From Bradyrhizobium sp. Y36 (lineage in GTDB: Bacteria; Pseudomonadota; Alphaproteobacteria; Rhizobiales; Xanthobacteraceae), in the NCBI RefSeq assembly GCF_002531575.1, contig NZ_NWTI01000009.1, forward strand, positions 124,001 to 188,000: a stretch of DNA of 64,000 bases, given 5' to 3'. A program made the translations under genes and the position numbers. Shown here piece by piece: positions 18,596-27,349 of the stretch (position 1 is the stretch's first letter; every line of letters starts with the position of its first letter). Below the pieces are notes generated by a model. It was not told the origin of the DNA and did not search any database. It saw nothing but the letters and a program-made list of their open reading frames with translations.

Positions 18596-18988
18596 TCACG
18601 CCGGGATCGTCCCCTGATGCTGCGGCAGGCCGTCGTCGAGCTTCAGCCAGGCGGGCTTTTCCGAAACCCAGATGTGCTCGGTCGGCGCGAAGGCGTTGCG
18701 ATCGTCGAAAACGGAGAGGGACACGCCCGCCAGCGTGCCATTGCGCCGCCACGCGAACAGGCGCGTGCCGCAGCGCTTGCAGAACACGCGGTCGATCGCC
18801 TCGGACGAGGCATAGCGCTCGGTGTCGCCTTCGACGGTCAGCGCGCGCTGGTCGAACTGCGCGCGGGCGAAGAAGGGCGAGCCCATCGCCTTCTGACAGA
18901 GGCGGCAATGGCAGACGCGGACGTTGAGCGGCTCGCCCTCCGCCTTGAAGCGCACCGCGCCGCACAGGCATCCACCTTCCCGGATCAT
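18596..18988 (-). CDS. GFA-family (glutathione-dependent formaldehyde-activating-like) zinc protein
   Basis: 130 residues from ATG 18988 (GAGGAC upstream). All zinc-binding cysteines of the CENP-V/GFA fold are present: CLCGAVRF, CHCRLCQK and FCKRCGTRLF. ASSEAIDRVFCKRCG is typical. Most family members are not proven formaldehyde enzymes, so the name is a fold label only. It begins 7 bp after the stop of the adjacent SDR gene and is the last gene of the dehydratase operon. Whether it serves that pathway or is a passenger is unknown. Confidence 0.85.
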   Translation of the reverse strand: MIREGGCLCGAVRFKAEGEPLNVRVCHCRLCQKAMGSPFFARAQFDQRALTVEGDTERYASSEAIDRVFCKRCGTRLFAWRRNGTLAGVSLSVFDDRNAFAPTEHIWVSEKPAWLKLDDGLPQHQGTIPA

Positions 18989-18995
18989 GCTGTCC

Positions 18996-19742
18996 TCAAT
19001 AGGTTGCGCGTCCGCCCGAGATGTCGAACACCGCGCCGGTCGAGAAGGCGCAGTCCTCGGACGCAAGCCAGGCCACCATCGCGGCGAGCTCCTCGACGAG
19101 GACGAAGCGACCCTTCGGGATCTTCGACAGCATGAAGTCGATATGCTGCTGCGTCATCTGGTCGAAGATCGCGGTCTTGGCGGCCGCCGGCGTCACCGCG
19201 TTGACGAGGATGTCATGCGCGGCGAGCTCCTTGCCGAGCGATTTCGTCAGCGCGATCAGGCCGGCCTTGGAGGCCGAATAGTGCGCCGCGTTCGGATTGC
19301 CTTCCTTGCCGGCGATCGAGGCGATGTTCACGATCCGCCCGTATTTCTGCTTGAGCATCGCGGGCACGATGGCCTTGCAGACGATGAAGGGACCATCGAG
19401 ATTGATGCGCAGAACCTTCCGCCATTCCTCGAGGTCGGTCTCCCAGACCGGCTTGTTGACGCCGGCGATGCCGGCATTGTTGACGAGGATGTCGATCTTG
19501 CCGAAGGCCTTGAGCGTCGCGTCGCGGGCCTCTTCGACGGCCGCGGTGTCGGTGACGTCGACCTTGAAGACCTTGGTCTCGCCGCCGATCTCCTTCGCCG
19601 TCTTCTCGGCCAGCGCGGCGTCAAAATCCCAGATCGCGACCTTGGCGCCGGAGGCGGTGAGGCGCTCGGTGATGGCGCGGCCAAAGCCCTGCGCGCCGCC
19701 GGTGACGATGGCGACGCGGCCGTTGAGATCGATCTTGTTCAT
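18996..19742 (-). CDS. SDR-family dehydrogenase (sugar or sugar-acid oxidoreductase candidate)
   Basis: 248 residues, a classical short-chain dehydrogenase. Cofactor motif TGGAQGFG at 14-21; Asp at the end of the second strand (AIWDFD) favours NAD over NADP. NNAG at 88-91. Catalytic Ser142, Tyr155 and Lys159 (HYSASKAGL). The C-terminal GAVFDISGGRATY is typical. Within the operon it follows a second SDR and an IlvD/Edd dehydratase. Likely jobs are oxidation of the sugar before dehydration or of a 2-keto-3-deoxy acid after it. The substrate cannot be fixed from sequence. Confidence 0.88.
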   Translation of the reverse strand: MNKIDLNGRVAIVTGGAQGFGRAITERLTASGAKVAIWDFDAALAEKTAKEIGGETKVFKVDVTDTAAVEEARDATLKAFGKIDILVNNAGIAGVNKPVWETDLEEWRKVLRINLDGPFIVCKAIVPAMLKQKYGRIVNIASIAGKEGNPNAAHYSASKAGLIALTKSLGKELAAHDILVNAVTPAAAKTAIFDQMTQQHIDFMLSKIPKGRFVLVEELAAMVAWLASEDCAFSTGAVFDISGGRATY

Positions 19743-19759
19743 GCCGGGTGTCCCTGGCG

Positions 19760-20491
19760 TCAGAGCATGTAGCCGCCGTCGACGACGAGGTCGACGCCGG
19801 TGGTGAAGGCGCTTTCGTCGCTGCCGAGATAGACCGCCATGGCGGCAATCTCCTCGGCGGTGCCGAGCCGGCCCATCTTCTGGCGGGAGATGAACATGTC
19901 CTTGCCCTGGGGCCCCTGCGCGGCGGCGCGGTCGAGCATCGAGGGCGTCTCGACGGTGCCGGGGCAGATCGAGTTGCAGCGGATGCCCTTGGTGATGAAG
20001 TCGAGCGCGACCGCACGTGACAGCAGCGACACCGCCGCCTTCGACGAGCTGTAGACGTAGCGGTTCGCCGGCGGCCTCAAGGCCGCGCAGGACGAGATAT
20101 TGACGATGCTGCCGCCGCCGCCAGCGATCATGTCGGGCAGGAAGGCCTTGATGGTCCGGTGCATCGACTTGACGTTGAGGTCGAACGAGAAATCAAAGTC
20201 CTCTTCCGAGCACTCCAGGATGGTGCCGTGGTGCACGAAGCCGGCCGCGTTGAGCAGGATGTCGATCTTGCCGACGCGCTTGGCGAAGGCGTTGACGTCG
20301 GCGGTGTTGCGGACGTCGAGCTTGGCGACCTCGGCGATGCCTTCCTTGGTCAGGACCGCGATGCCGGCTTCGTTGATGTCGGTGGCGATGACGGTTGCGC
20401 CTTCACGCGCGAATGCGAGGGCGCATGCGCGCCCGATGCCGGCGGCCGCCGCCGTGACCACGGCGCGTTTGCCCTTGAGGCGGTTTGCCAT
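19760..20491 (-). CDS. SDR-family dehydrogenase, 2-keto-3-deoxy-L-fuconate dehydrogenase / DHRS6-like
   Basis: 243 residues. It closely follows the DHRS6/BDH2 pattern: TAAAAGIG at 13-20, ATDIN after strand two (NAD preference), NAAGFVHHGTILECSEEDFD, NISS near 131-134, Tyr147 and Lys151 (YVYSSSKAAV) and IRCNSICPGTVETPS. Bacterial members of this group include 2-keto-3-deoxy-L-fuconate dehydrogenase. Its place next to a sugar-acid dehydratase supports oxidation of a 2-keto-3-deoxy acid. Gap to the downstream SDR is 17 bp. The exact stereochemistry of the substrate is inference. Confidence 0.85.
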   Translation of the reverse strand: MANRLKGKRAVVTAAAAGIGRACALAFAREGATVIATDINEAGIAVLTKEGIAEVAKLDVRNTADVNAFAKRVGKIDILLNAAGFVHHGTILECSEEDFDFSFDLNVKSMHRTIKAFLPDMIAGGGGSIVNISSCAALRPPANRYVYSSSKAAVSLLSRAVALDFITKGIRCNSICPGTVETPSMLDRAAAQGPQGKDMFISRQKMGRLGTAEEIAAMAVYLGSDESAFTTGVDLVVDGGYML

Positions 20492-20517
20492 GTCGTTTCT
20501 CCTTTGAATTTTCTCCC

Positions 20518-20623
20518 GTCATTCCGGGGCGCGCCTCTTGGCGCGAACCCGGAATCCATCGGGCCACAGCGTCGGTTGATGAATGGATTCCGGGCTCGCG
20601 ACTTCGTCGCACCCCGGAATGAC
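20518..20623. repeat. Dispersed palindromic repeat, family A copy 1
   Basis: Begins GTCATTCCGGGG and ends with its reverse complement CCCCGGAATGAC. Inside, CCCGGAATCCAT and ATGGATTCCGGG form a nested second inverted repeat. It lies between the dehydratase and SDR genes of one operon. Near-identical ends and inner arms recur at 33938-34036, and the ends at 35555-35634. Folded as RNA it would give a long double hairpin. Confidence 0.85.
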
Positions 20624-20627
20624 AGTA

Positions 20628-22457
20628 TCAGTGATTGTCCCGCGCCACGCCAAACGTGCCGGCGACGTTCTGGTAGCGCGTGGCGAGCTCCATGCAGGCG
20701 CCGGTCGATTGCTGGCCGACGGTGTTGCGGTAGATCTCCTGCCACGGCGTCTGGTTTTCGGGATGCTTGAAGCCGCCGCTGGCCTTCAGCTCGGCGTGAC
20801 GCTTCTTCAGCTCCTCGTCCGAGATCAGAATGTTGGCGCTGCCCTTGTTGAGGTCGATGCGGACCCTGTCGCCGGTCTTGAGGATCGCGAGACCGCCATT
20901 GGCGGCCGCTTCCGGCGAGGCGTTCAGGATCGAGGGCGACCCCGAGGTGCCGGACTGGCGGCCGTCGCCGATGCAGGGCAGGGACAGGATGCCGCGTTTG
21001 ATCAGCGCCGCCGGCGGCTGCATGTTCACGACCTCGGCGCCACCGGGATAACCGATCGGGCCGGTGCCGCGAATGAACAGCACGCAGCGCTCGTCGATGT
21101 CGAGGGAGGCATCGTCGATCCGCTCGTGATAGTCCTCCGGGCCCTCGAACACGATGGCGCGGCCCTCGAAGGCGTTGAGGTCCTTGGGGTTGCTGAGATA
21201 GCGGTCGCGGAATTCCTTGGAGATCACCGAGGTCTTCATGATCGCGGAATCGAACAGATTGCCCTTCAGCACCAGGAAGCCGGCGTCCTTCACCAGCGGC
21301 TTGTCGTAGGTCCAGATCACGTCGTTGTCGGGGGCCGGCGCGTCCTTGCAGTTCTCGCCGATGCCGCGGCCATTGACGGTGACGGCGTCTTCATGGATGC
21401 GCTTGTGCTTCATCAATTCGCGCACCACGGCCGGCACGCCGCCGGCGCGGTGGAATTCCTCGCCGAGATAGAAGCCCGCCGGCTGCATGTTCACCAGCAG
21501 CGGCACGTCGTGGCCGACCTTCTGCCAGTCCTCGATCGAGAGCTCGACGCCGATATGGCGGGCCAGGGCATTGATGTGGATCGGCGCATTGGTCGAGCCG
21601 CCGATCGCCGAATTGATCACGATGCAGTTCTCGAACGCCTTGCGGGTCAGGATGTCCGAGGGCTTGAGGTCTTCCCACACCATCTCGACGATGCGCTTTC
21701 CCGTCTCGTAGGCGATCTGGCCGCGCTCGCGATAGGGCGCGGGGATCGCCGCGCAGCCCGGCAGCGAGAAGCCGAGCGCCTCGGCAAGCCCGTTCATCGT
21801 CGAGGCCGTGCCCATTGTGTTGCAATGGCCGACCGAGGGCGCCGAGGAGGCCACGATCTCCATGAACTCTTCATAGTCGATCTCGCCCGCGGCAAGCCGC
21901 TCGCGCGACTTCCAGACGATGGTGCCGGAGCCGGTGCGCTCGCCATTGTGCCAGCCGTTCAGCATCGGGCCGCCCGACAGCACGATCGCGGGCAGGTTGA
22001 CGGTCGCCGCCGCCATCATGCAGGCCGGCGTGGTCTTGTCGCAGCCGGTGGTGAGCACGACGCCGTCGAGCGGATAGCCGTAGAGGATCTCGACCAGGCC
22101 GAGATAGGCGAGGTTGCGGTCGAGCGCCGCGGTCGGGCGCTTGCCGGTCTCCTGGATCGGATGGGTCGGGAATTCCATGGCGATGCCGCCGGCTTCGCGG
22201 ATGCCCTCGCGAACGCGGTGAGCGAGCTCGAGATGGTGGCGGTTGCAGGGAGAAAGGTCGTTGCCGGTCTGGGCGATGCCGATGATCGGCTTGCCGGACT
22301 GCAGCTCGGCGCGGGTGAGGCCGTAATTCAGGTAGCGCTCCATGTAGAGCGCGGTCATGCCCGGATTATGCGGATTGTTGAACCATTCCTGCGAACGAAG
22401 GTGGCGGCGGGAGCCGTTGCCGGCGGGGGCATGCCCATTGGTTGGCTTTTTTGTCAT
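20628..22457 (-). CDS. IlvD/Edd-family sugar-acid dehydratase
   Basis: 609 residues from ATG 22457, chosen because GGAGA lies 6 bases upstream (ATG 22472 lacks this). The cluster ligands are Cys71 (NDLSPCNRHH), Cys139 (TTGCDKTTPA) and Cys212 (GHCNTMGTAST). Their spacing of 68 and 73 equals that of the [2Fe-2S] L-arabonate and D-xylonate dehydratases. INSAIGGSTNAPIHINALAR is the sugar-acid version of the substrate loop. It removes water from an aldonate-type acid to give a 2-keto-3-deoxy acid. First gene of the minus-strand operon; a LacI-type operator lies about 150 bp upstream. Pentonate or hexonate preference is not decidable. Confidence 0.92.
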   Translation of the reverse strand: MTKKPTNGHAPAGNGSRRHLRSQEWFNNPHNPGMTALYMERYLNYGLTRAELQSGKPIIGIAQTGNDLSPCNRHHLELAHRVREGIREAGGIAMEFPTHPIQETGKRPTAALDRNLAYLGLVEILYGYPLDGVVLTTGCDKTTPACMMAAATVNLPAIVLSGGPMLNGWHNGERTGSGTIVWKSRERLAAGEIDYEEFMEIVASSAPSVGHCNTMGTASTMNGLAEALGFSLPGCAAIPAPYRERGQIAYETGKRIVEMVWEDLKPSDILTRKAFENCIVINSAIGGSTNAPIHINALARHIGVELSIEDWQKVGHDVPLLVNMQPAGFYLGEEFHRAGGVPAVVRELMKHKRIHEDAVTVNGRGIGENCKDAPAPDNDVIWTYDKPLVKDAGFLVLKGNLFDSAIMKTSVISKEFRDRYLSNPKDLNAFEGRAIVFEGPEDYHERIDDASLDIDERCVLFIRGTGPIGYPGGAEVVNMQPPAALIKRGILSLPCIGDGRQSGTSGSPSILNASPEAAANGGLAILKTGDRVRIDLNKGSANILISDEELKKRHAELKASGGFKHPENQTPWQEIYRNTVGQQSTGACMELATRYQNVAGTFGVARDNH

Positions 22458-22593
22458 TGGTTTCTCCTGCAATGCAAACGCACTGGCATCCGTCCACTTA
22501 CATCAGTCCTGGGGCGTCGGCTTGTGCGATGCCGAACGGCGCGAATGATGGATCGCTGGCCCGCTGGCGGGTCGTTTCCTCACAAACCCGATA

Positions 22594-23694
22594 TTAGTCA
22601 TGGCTACTTGGTAACGCTACCATTTTGTTCGCCGCGGCCGCGCCCGAAATGGACGGCCTGCTGTCCGAATGGCGCGAGGTCGAGCTCTGCCGCTCGATCA
22701 CCTTGAAGCCGAGATCGAGCACCGCCTGCTCGGGGCGCCGTCCGTCGATCGCCTCGATCAGCATGGTGGCGGCCGTCCTGCCCATCTCGTAGCGGTTGGT
22801 GCGCACGCTGGTGAGGGTGGGGACGGCGGAGGCCATGAATTCGAGGTCGTTGAATCCGACGATCGCGATCTGGTCGGGGACCGCGATCTCGCGGCGCCGG
22901 CATTCGAACAGGACGCCGAGCGCGAGGTCGTCATTGGCGCAGAACACCGCATCGAGGCCGGGCTCTCGCGCCAGGAGATCGGTGAACAGGGCGCCGCCGA
23001 GCGTCACCGAGGTCGGCGTCGCCGTCGTGACGACGAGGCGCTGCTCGAACAGTCCGGCGTCCTTCATGGCGGAGACATATCCGTCCAGCCGCCGCTGCAC
23101 CCGCGGGTCCATTCGCGCGCCGACGAATCCGATCTTGCGGCGCCCCTGTTCGAACAGGTGCGCAACCGCTGCGCGGGCCGCATCATGGTGCGAAAAGCCG
23201 ATCATCATGTCGACCGGATCGGGGCCGATCTCCATGATCTGCACGATCGGGCAGTCGGCGGCCTCCAGCATCGCGCGCGACTCCGCGGTCTGGTCGATGC
23301 CGGTGACGATCAGCCCCGCCGGCTTCTGCGCGAGAAACAGCCGCAGCAGCTTTTCTTCCTGCAGAATGCTGTAGCGCGTGTTGGACAACTGGATCGAGTA
23401 GCGGCTGCCTTCGGACGCGTCGTAGATGCCGCGCAGCACGTCCGAGAACACGTTGTTGGTGAGAGAGGGGATCAGGACACCGATGACCTCGGTGCGTTGC
23501 GAGGCCAGCGCGCGTGCCGCAAGATTCGGCACATACCCGAGCTCTTTCGCCGCACTCTCGACCCGCGTCCGCTTGGCGACTGAAAGCGCCTCGGGATTGC
23601 GGAAGAAGCGGGACGCCGTGATCGGGCTGACGCCGGCAAGCTCGGCGACTTCCGCCAACCGGATTTTGCCTGACTTGGTGCGTTTTCGACCCAT
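22594..23694 (-). CDS. LacI-family transcriptional regulator
   Basis: 366 residues. The N-terminal helix-turn-helix is RLAEVAELAGVSPITASRFF, followed by the hinge helix YVPNLAARALASQ. The effector domain is of the sugar-binding type (VIGVLIPSLTNNVFSDVLRG, GFNDLEFMASAVPTLTSVRT). It resembles the GntR branch of the LacI family, which often senses sugar acids. It is divergent from the ABC transporter operon and upstream of the dehydratase operon. Candidate operators occur at the heads of both. The C-terminal 12 codons overlap the second operator. Confidence 0.92.
   Translation of the reverse strand: MGRKRTKSGKIRLAEVAELAGVSPITASRFFRNPEALSVAKRTRVESAAKELGYVPNLAARALASQRTEVIGVLIPSLTNNVFSDVLRGIYDASEGSRYSIQLSNTRYSILQEEKLLRLFLAQKPAGLIVTGIDQTAESRAMLEAADCPIVQIMEIGPDPVDMMIGFSHHDAARAAVAHLFEQGRRKIGFVGARMDPRVQRRLDGYVSAMKDAGLFEQRLVVTTATPTSVTLGGALFTDLLAREPGLDAVFCANDDLALGVLFECRRREIAVPDQIAIVGFNDLEFMASAVPTLTSVRTNRYEMGRTAATMLIEAIDGRRPEQAVLDLGFKVIERQSSTSRHSDSRPSISGAAAANKMVALPSSHD
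22609..22622. promoter_or_regulatory. LacI-type operator upstream of the dehydratase operon
   Basis: TGGTAACGCTACCA is a 14-bp palindrome with 12 of 14 symmetric positions and the central CG typical of LacI-family sites. It lies inside the 3' end of the lacI-type gene, about 150 bp upstream of the dehydratase start. On the minus strand a TAATAT -10 follows about 18 bp downstream, so the operator would overlap the -35 region. Confidence 0.65.
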
Positions 23695-23736
23695 TTGTTG
23701 CTCTTAACACAGTCAGTCTCGCAAACAAAGGAACGT

Positions 23737-23750
23737 TGACAGCGCTACCA
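23737..23750. promoter_or_regulatory. LacI-type operator in the lacI / ABC transporter divergent region
   Basis: TGACAGCGCTACCA shares its right half, GCTACCA, with the operator at 22609-22622 and has the same CG centre. Palindrome symmetry is 10 of 14. It lies between the lacI-type gene (start 23694) and the ATP-binding-protein gene (start 23897), so it could serve both. Use by the LacI regulator is inferred. Confidence 0.6.
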
Positions 23751-23896
23751 GCAACGACTAACCAAAGACAAATTGCCAAAACCGCACAAACTGCCGACAA
23801 TGGCGCCCGCTAAGATCGGGCTTCGTTCGGCGAAGTCTGAAAAAACAAGACGGTCGCGGCGCTCGGGGCGCCGTGGACTTTCGAGGAGGGAGCTAG

Positions 23897-24964
23897 ATGT
23901 CGTCTGTGCAAATCCGCGACGTGCGGAAATCGTTCGGCAATTTTGAAGTCCTGCACGGCGTGACCGTACCGATCGAGGATGGACAGTTCGTCGTCCTGGT
24001 CGGCCCCTCCGGCTGCGGCAAGTCGACGCTTTTGCGCATGCTGGCTGGTCTCGAGAACATCACCTCCGGCACGATCTCGATCGGCGACCGCGTCGTCAAC
24101 AATGTCCAGCCCAAGGAGCGGGACATTGCGATGGTGTTTCAGAACTACGCGCTCTATCCGCACATGACGGTCGCCGACAACATGGGCTTTTCGCTGAAGC
24201 TGCGGAATGCGGGCGCCGACGAAATCAACAAGCGCGTCAAGCGCGCCGCCGAGATTCTCGCGCTGGGGCCGCTGCTCGATCGCTATCCGCGCCAGCTCTC
24301 CGGCGGTCAGCGCCAGCGCGTCGCGATGGGCCGCGCCATCGTGCGCGACCCGCAAGTGTTCCTTTTCGACGAGCCGTTGTCCAACCTCGACGCCAAGCTG
24401 CGCGTCGCCATGCGCACCGAGATCAAGGAGCTGCACCAGCGGCTGAAGACGACGACCGTCTACGTCACCCACGATCAGATCGAAGCCATGACCATGGCCG
24501 ACAAGATCGTCGTCATGCATGACGGCATCGTCGAGCAGATGGGCACGCCGCTCGAGCTCTATGACAAGCCCGACAACCAGTTTGTCGCCGGCTTCATCGG
24601 CTCGCCCGCGATGAACTTCCTGAAGGGGCATGTGCGGGTCAACGGCGTTGCGACCTTCGAGGGGCCGAACGGCGTCAAGCTGCCGCTCAAGACCGCGCCT
24701 GCGGCCTCCGACGGCCGTCCCGCGGTCTACGGCGTGCGGCCCGAGCATTTCACCATCGCCGACGACGGCGCCGAAGCCGAGATCGTCGTGGTGGAGCCGA
24801 CCGGCTCGGAGACGCAAGTGTTCGCCAAGATCGGCGGCGAGCAGGTCGTCGCGGTGTTCCGCGAGCGTCACCAGTTCAATCCGGGCGAAAAGATCCGGCT
24901 GAAGCCCGAGCCGTCACTGGTGCATCTGTTCGACGAGACGACGGGAAAGCGCCTGAACGCGTAG
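23897..24964 (+). CDS. Carbohydrate ABC transporter ATP-binding protein (MalK/UgpC type)
   Basis: 355 residues. Walker A GPSGCGKST, signature LSGGQRQRVAMGRA, Walker B VFLFDEPLSNLDAKL and switch His in VYVTHDQIEAM. The C-terminal regulatory TOBE domain (about 240-355) contains YGVRPEHFTIADDGAEA, placing it in the MalK/UgpC/MsmK subfamily. The start at ATG 23897 follows GAGGGAG. First gene of the plus-strand operon. It energises import by the two permeases encoded downstream. Confidence 0.95.
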   Translation: MSSVQIRDVRKSFGNFEVLHGVTVPIEDGQFVVLVGPSGCGKSTLLRMLAGLENITSGTISIGDRVVNNVQPKERDIAMVFQNYALYPHMTVADNMGFSLKLRNAGADEINKRVKRAAEILALGPLLDRYPRQLSGGQRQRVAMGRAIVRDPQVFLFDEPLSNLDAKLRVAMRTEIKELHQRLKTTTVYVTHDQIEAMTMADKIVVMHDGIVEQMGTPLELYDKPDNQFVAGFIGSPAMNFLKGHVRVNGVATFEGPNGVKLPLKTAPAASDGRPAVYGVRPEHFTIADDGAEAEIVVVEPTGSETQVFAKIGGEQVVAVFRERHQFNPGEKIRLKPEPSLVHLFDETTGKRLNA

Positions 24965-25011
24965 CGTAAGACCAAGTCAAGACAATAAAAAAGCATCACA
25001 GGGAGGACACC

Positions 25012-26331
25012 ATGCAAGACTTTACCCGCCGGACTCTGCTTCAAGGCGGCACGGCATTGGCTGCGACCGGCATGCTCACCGGGCCGGCGCTGTTCGATTT
25101 CGCCAAAGCCTGGGCACAGAGTTCGCCCTGGAAGGCGGAGCCCGGCGCCAAGCTGACCGTGATGCGCTGGAAGCGCTTCGTGCCGGCCGAGGACGATGCG
25201 TTCAACGCCATGGTCGCCGCGTTCAAGGCCGCCACCGGCACCGAGATGAACGTGTTCAGCGAATCCTTCGAGGACGTGCAGCCGAAGGCCTCGGTTGCGG
25301 CCAACACCGGCTCCGGACTCGATCTCGCATGGGGCTTGCACACGCTGCCGCAGCTGTTCCCGACCAAAGTGCTGAAGATGAACGACGTTGCCGATTATCT
25401 CGGCAAGAAGTACGGCGGCTGGACCGATGCGGCCGCCAAGACCTGCAAGCAGGGCGACGACTGGCTCGGAATTCCCGTCGCCACCAACGGCGGTTACATG
25501 ACGTACCGCAAGTCGGCGCTCGACAAGGCGGGGTTCAAGGAATTCCCGAAGGATTTCCCCGGCTTCCTCGAGATGTGCAAGGCCCTGAAGGCGAACAACA
25601 CGCCGGCCGGCTTCGCGCTCGGTCATGCCTCGGGCGACGGCAATTCGTGGCTGCACTGGGTGCTGTGGGGCCACGGCGCCTACACGGTCGACCAGAACGA
25701 CAAGATCATCATCAACTCGCCGGAGACGGCGAAGGCGCTGGAATATTGCAAGGCGCTGTACGACAGCTTCATTCCGGGCACCGCGTCCTGGAACGATTCC
25801 TCCAACAACAAGGCCTTCCTCGCCGGTGAGCTCTATTGCACGGCGAACGGCATCTCGATCTACGTCGCCGCCAAGACCGATGCCAGCAAGAAAGAGCTGG
25901 CCGAGGACACCTATCACGCCCTCTGGCCGGTCGGCCCGGTCGGCAAGCCGACCGAGCTGCAGCTGGCGCTGCCCATCCTCGCCTTCAACTTCACCAAATA
26001 TCCGAATGCGGCAAAGGCCTTCATTGCCTTCATGCTGGAGAAGGAGAACTACGAGAAGTGGCTGGACGGCGCGCAGGGCTATCTGACGCAGACCCTGAAC
26101 GCCTATGAATCGGCGCCGATCTGGAAGGCCGATCCCAAGAACGAGGTCTTCTCTCAGGCCTCCAAGCGTACGTTGCCGGCGGCCGGTATCGGAACGGTCG
26201 GCGAAAAGGCGGCAACTGCGATCGCCGACTTCATCGTCGTCGACATGTTCGCCAACTACTGCACCGGCACCAAGGATGCGAAGGGCGCGATGGCGGAAGC
26301 CGAGCGCCAGCTGAAGCGCATCTATCGCTGA
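25012..26331 (+). CDS. ABC transporter substrate-binding protein, Tat-exported (family 1)
   Basis: 439 residues from ATG 25012 (GGGAGGA upstream). The N-terminus DFTRRTLLQGGTALAATG has a twin-arginine pair and a hydrophobic core, with cleavage near AWAQ, so Tat export is likely. The body shows the class I solute-binding fold (GAKLTVMRWKRFVPAEDDAF, IPVATNGGYMTYRKSALDKA). It captures the substrate in the periplasm. Sugar or sugar-acid specificity is inferred from the operon. A strong hairpin follows its stop. Confidence 0.92.
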   Translation: MQDFTRRTLLQGGTALAATGMLTGPALFDFAKAWAQSSPWKAEPGAKLTVMRWKRFVPAEDDAFNAMVAAFKAATGTEMNVFSESFEDVQPKASVAANTGSGLDLAWGLHTLPQLFPTKVLKMNDVADYLGKKYGGWTDAAAKTCKQGDDWLGIPVATNGGYMTYRKSALDKAGFKEFPKDFPGFLEMCKALKANNTPAGFALGHASGDGNSWLHWVLWGHGAYTVDQNDKIIINSPETAKALEYCKALYDSFIPGTASWNDSSNNKAFLAGELYCTANGISIYVAAKTDASKKELAEDTYHALWPVGPVGKPTELQLALPILAFNFTKYPNAAKAFIAFMLEKENYEKWLDGAQGYLTQTLNAYESAPIWKADPKNEVFSQASKRTLPAAGIGTVGEKAATAIADFIVVDMFANYCTGTKDAKGAMAEAERQLKRIYR

Positions 26332-26339
26332 GCGTCACG

Positions 26340-26367
26340 GAGCGGGCGGCCGTACCGCCGCCCGCTC
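26340..26367 (+). other. Intra-operon hairpin between binding-protein and permease genes
   Basis: GAGCGGGCGGC (26340-26350) pairs perfectly with GCCGCCCGCTC (26357-26367) around a 6-base loop. It begins 8 bp after the stop of the binding-protein gene and has no T-run. Such hairpins stabilise upstream mRNA or attenuate readthrough, giving more binding protein than permease. Confidence 0.65.
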
Positions 26368-26395
26368 TCCAACATTTCGATCAGGGATATCGGGC

Positions 26396-27349
26396 ATGGC
26401 TGATGTCGCAATTCCCCGGGCCAAGCCTCAGATGAGCGAGGATAACGCCTGGACCCGGCTCAAACACAATCGTAACTGGCTCGGTTTCTGGTTCATGGTG
26501 CCGGCCATGGCCTTCCTGATCTTCTTCCTGGCCTATCCGCTGGGGCTCGGCATCTGGCTGTCCTTCACGGACACCCGCATCGGCAGGGTCGGGCACTTCG
26601 TCGCCACCGAGAACTATGAGTGGCTGTGGGACGATTCCATCTTCTGGCTGTCGGTGTTCAACACGCTGCTCTACACCTTCGTCGCCAGCGCCCTGAAATT
26701 CGCGATCGGACTCTATCTCGCGCTGCTGCTGAACGAGAACATGCCGTTCAAGGCGATGCTGCGCGCGATGGTCCTGATCCCCTTCATCGTGCCGACGGTG
26801 CTCTCGGCGCTGGCGTTCTGGTGGATCTTCGATTCGCAATTCTCCATCATCTCCTGGTCGCTGAAGCATCTCGGCCTGATCAATCAGAACATCAACTTTC
26901 TCGGCGACACGACCTGGGCGCGCATTTGCGTGATCTTCGCCAACATCTGGCGCGGCGTGCCGTTCGTGGCGATCACGCTGCTCGCGGGCCTGCAGACGGT
27001 GTCGCCCTCGCTCTATGAAGCGGCAACGCTCGACGGCGCCACGCGCTGGCAGAATTTCCGCTTCATCACCTATCCGCTGCTGACGCCGATCATCGCCGTC
27101 GTGATGACCTTCTCGGTGCTGTTCACCTTCACCGACTTCCAGCTGATCTGGGCGATGACGCGCGGCGGCCCCGTCAACGCCACCCATTTGATGGCGACGC
27201 TGTCCTACCAGCGTGCGATCATCGCCGGGCAACTCGGGGAGGGCGCGGCGATATCCAGTGCCATGATTCCGTTCCTGCTCGCTGCGATCATGGTGTCCTG
27301 GTTCGGCCTGCAGCGACGGAAATGGCAACAGGGAGAGAACAATGACTGA
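26396..27349 (+). CDS. Carbohydrate ABC transporter permease 1 (MalF type)
   Basis: 317 residues with six predicted membrane helices, the first being GFWFMVPAMAFLIFFLAYPLG-like. The EAA loop that contacts the ATPase is EAATLDGATRWQNFRFITYP. Family length is normal. The gene ends 8 bp inside the second permease gene, indicating coupled translation. With permease 2 it forms the membrane channel of the importer. Confidence 0.94.
   Translation: MADVAIPRAKPQMSEDNAWTRLKHNRNWLGFWFMVPAMAFLIFFLAYPLGLGIWLSFTDTRIGRVGHFVATENYEWLWDDSIFWLSVFNTLLYTFVASALKFAIGLYLALLLNENMPFKAMLRAMVLIPFIVPTVLSALAFWWIFDSQFSIISWSLKHLGLINQNINFLGDTTWARICVIFANIWRGVPFVAITLLAGLQTVSPSLYEAATLDGATRWQNFRFITYPLLTPIIAVVMTFSVLFTFTDFQLIWAMTRGGPVNATHLMATLSYQRAIIAGQLGEGAAISSAMIPFLLAAIMVSWFGLQRRKWQQGENND

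Noticed and set aside
22457..22472. Earlier ATG (22472) for the dehydratase
   Set aside because: The GGAGA ribosome site lies between it and ATG 22457, so the downstream start is preferred.
20583..22706. 707-codon plus-strand open frame opposite the dehydratase
   Set aside because: No motif and biased composition; the opposite strand encodes a complete IlvD/Edd protein.
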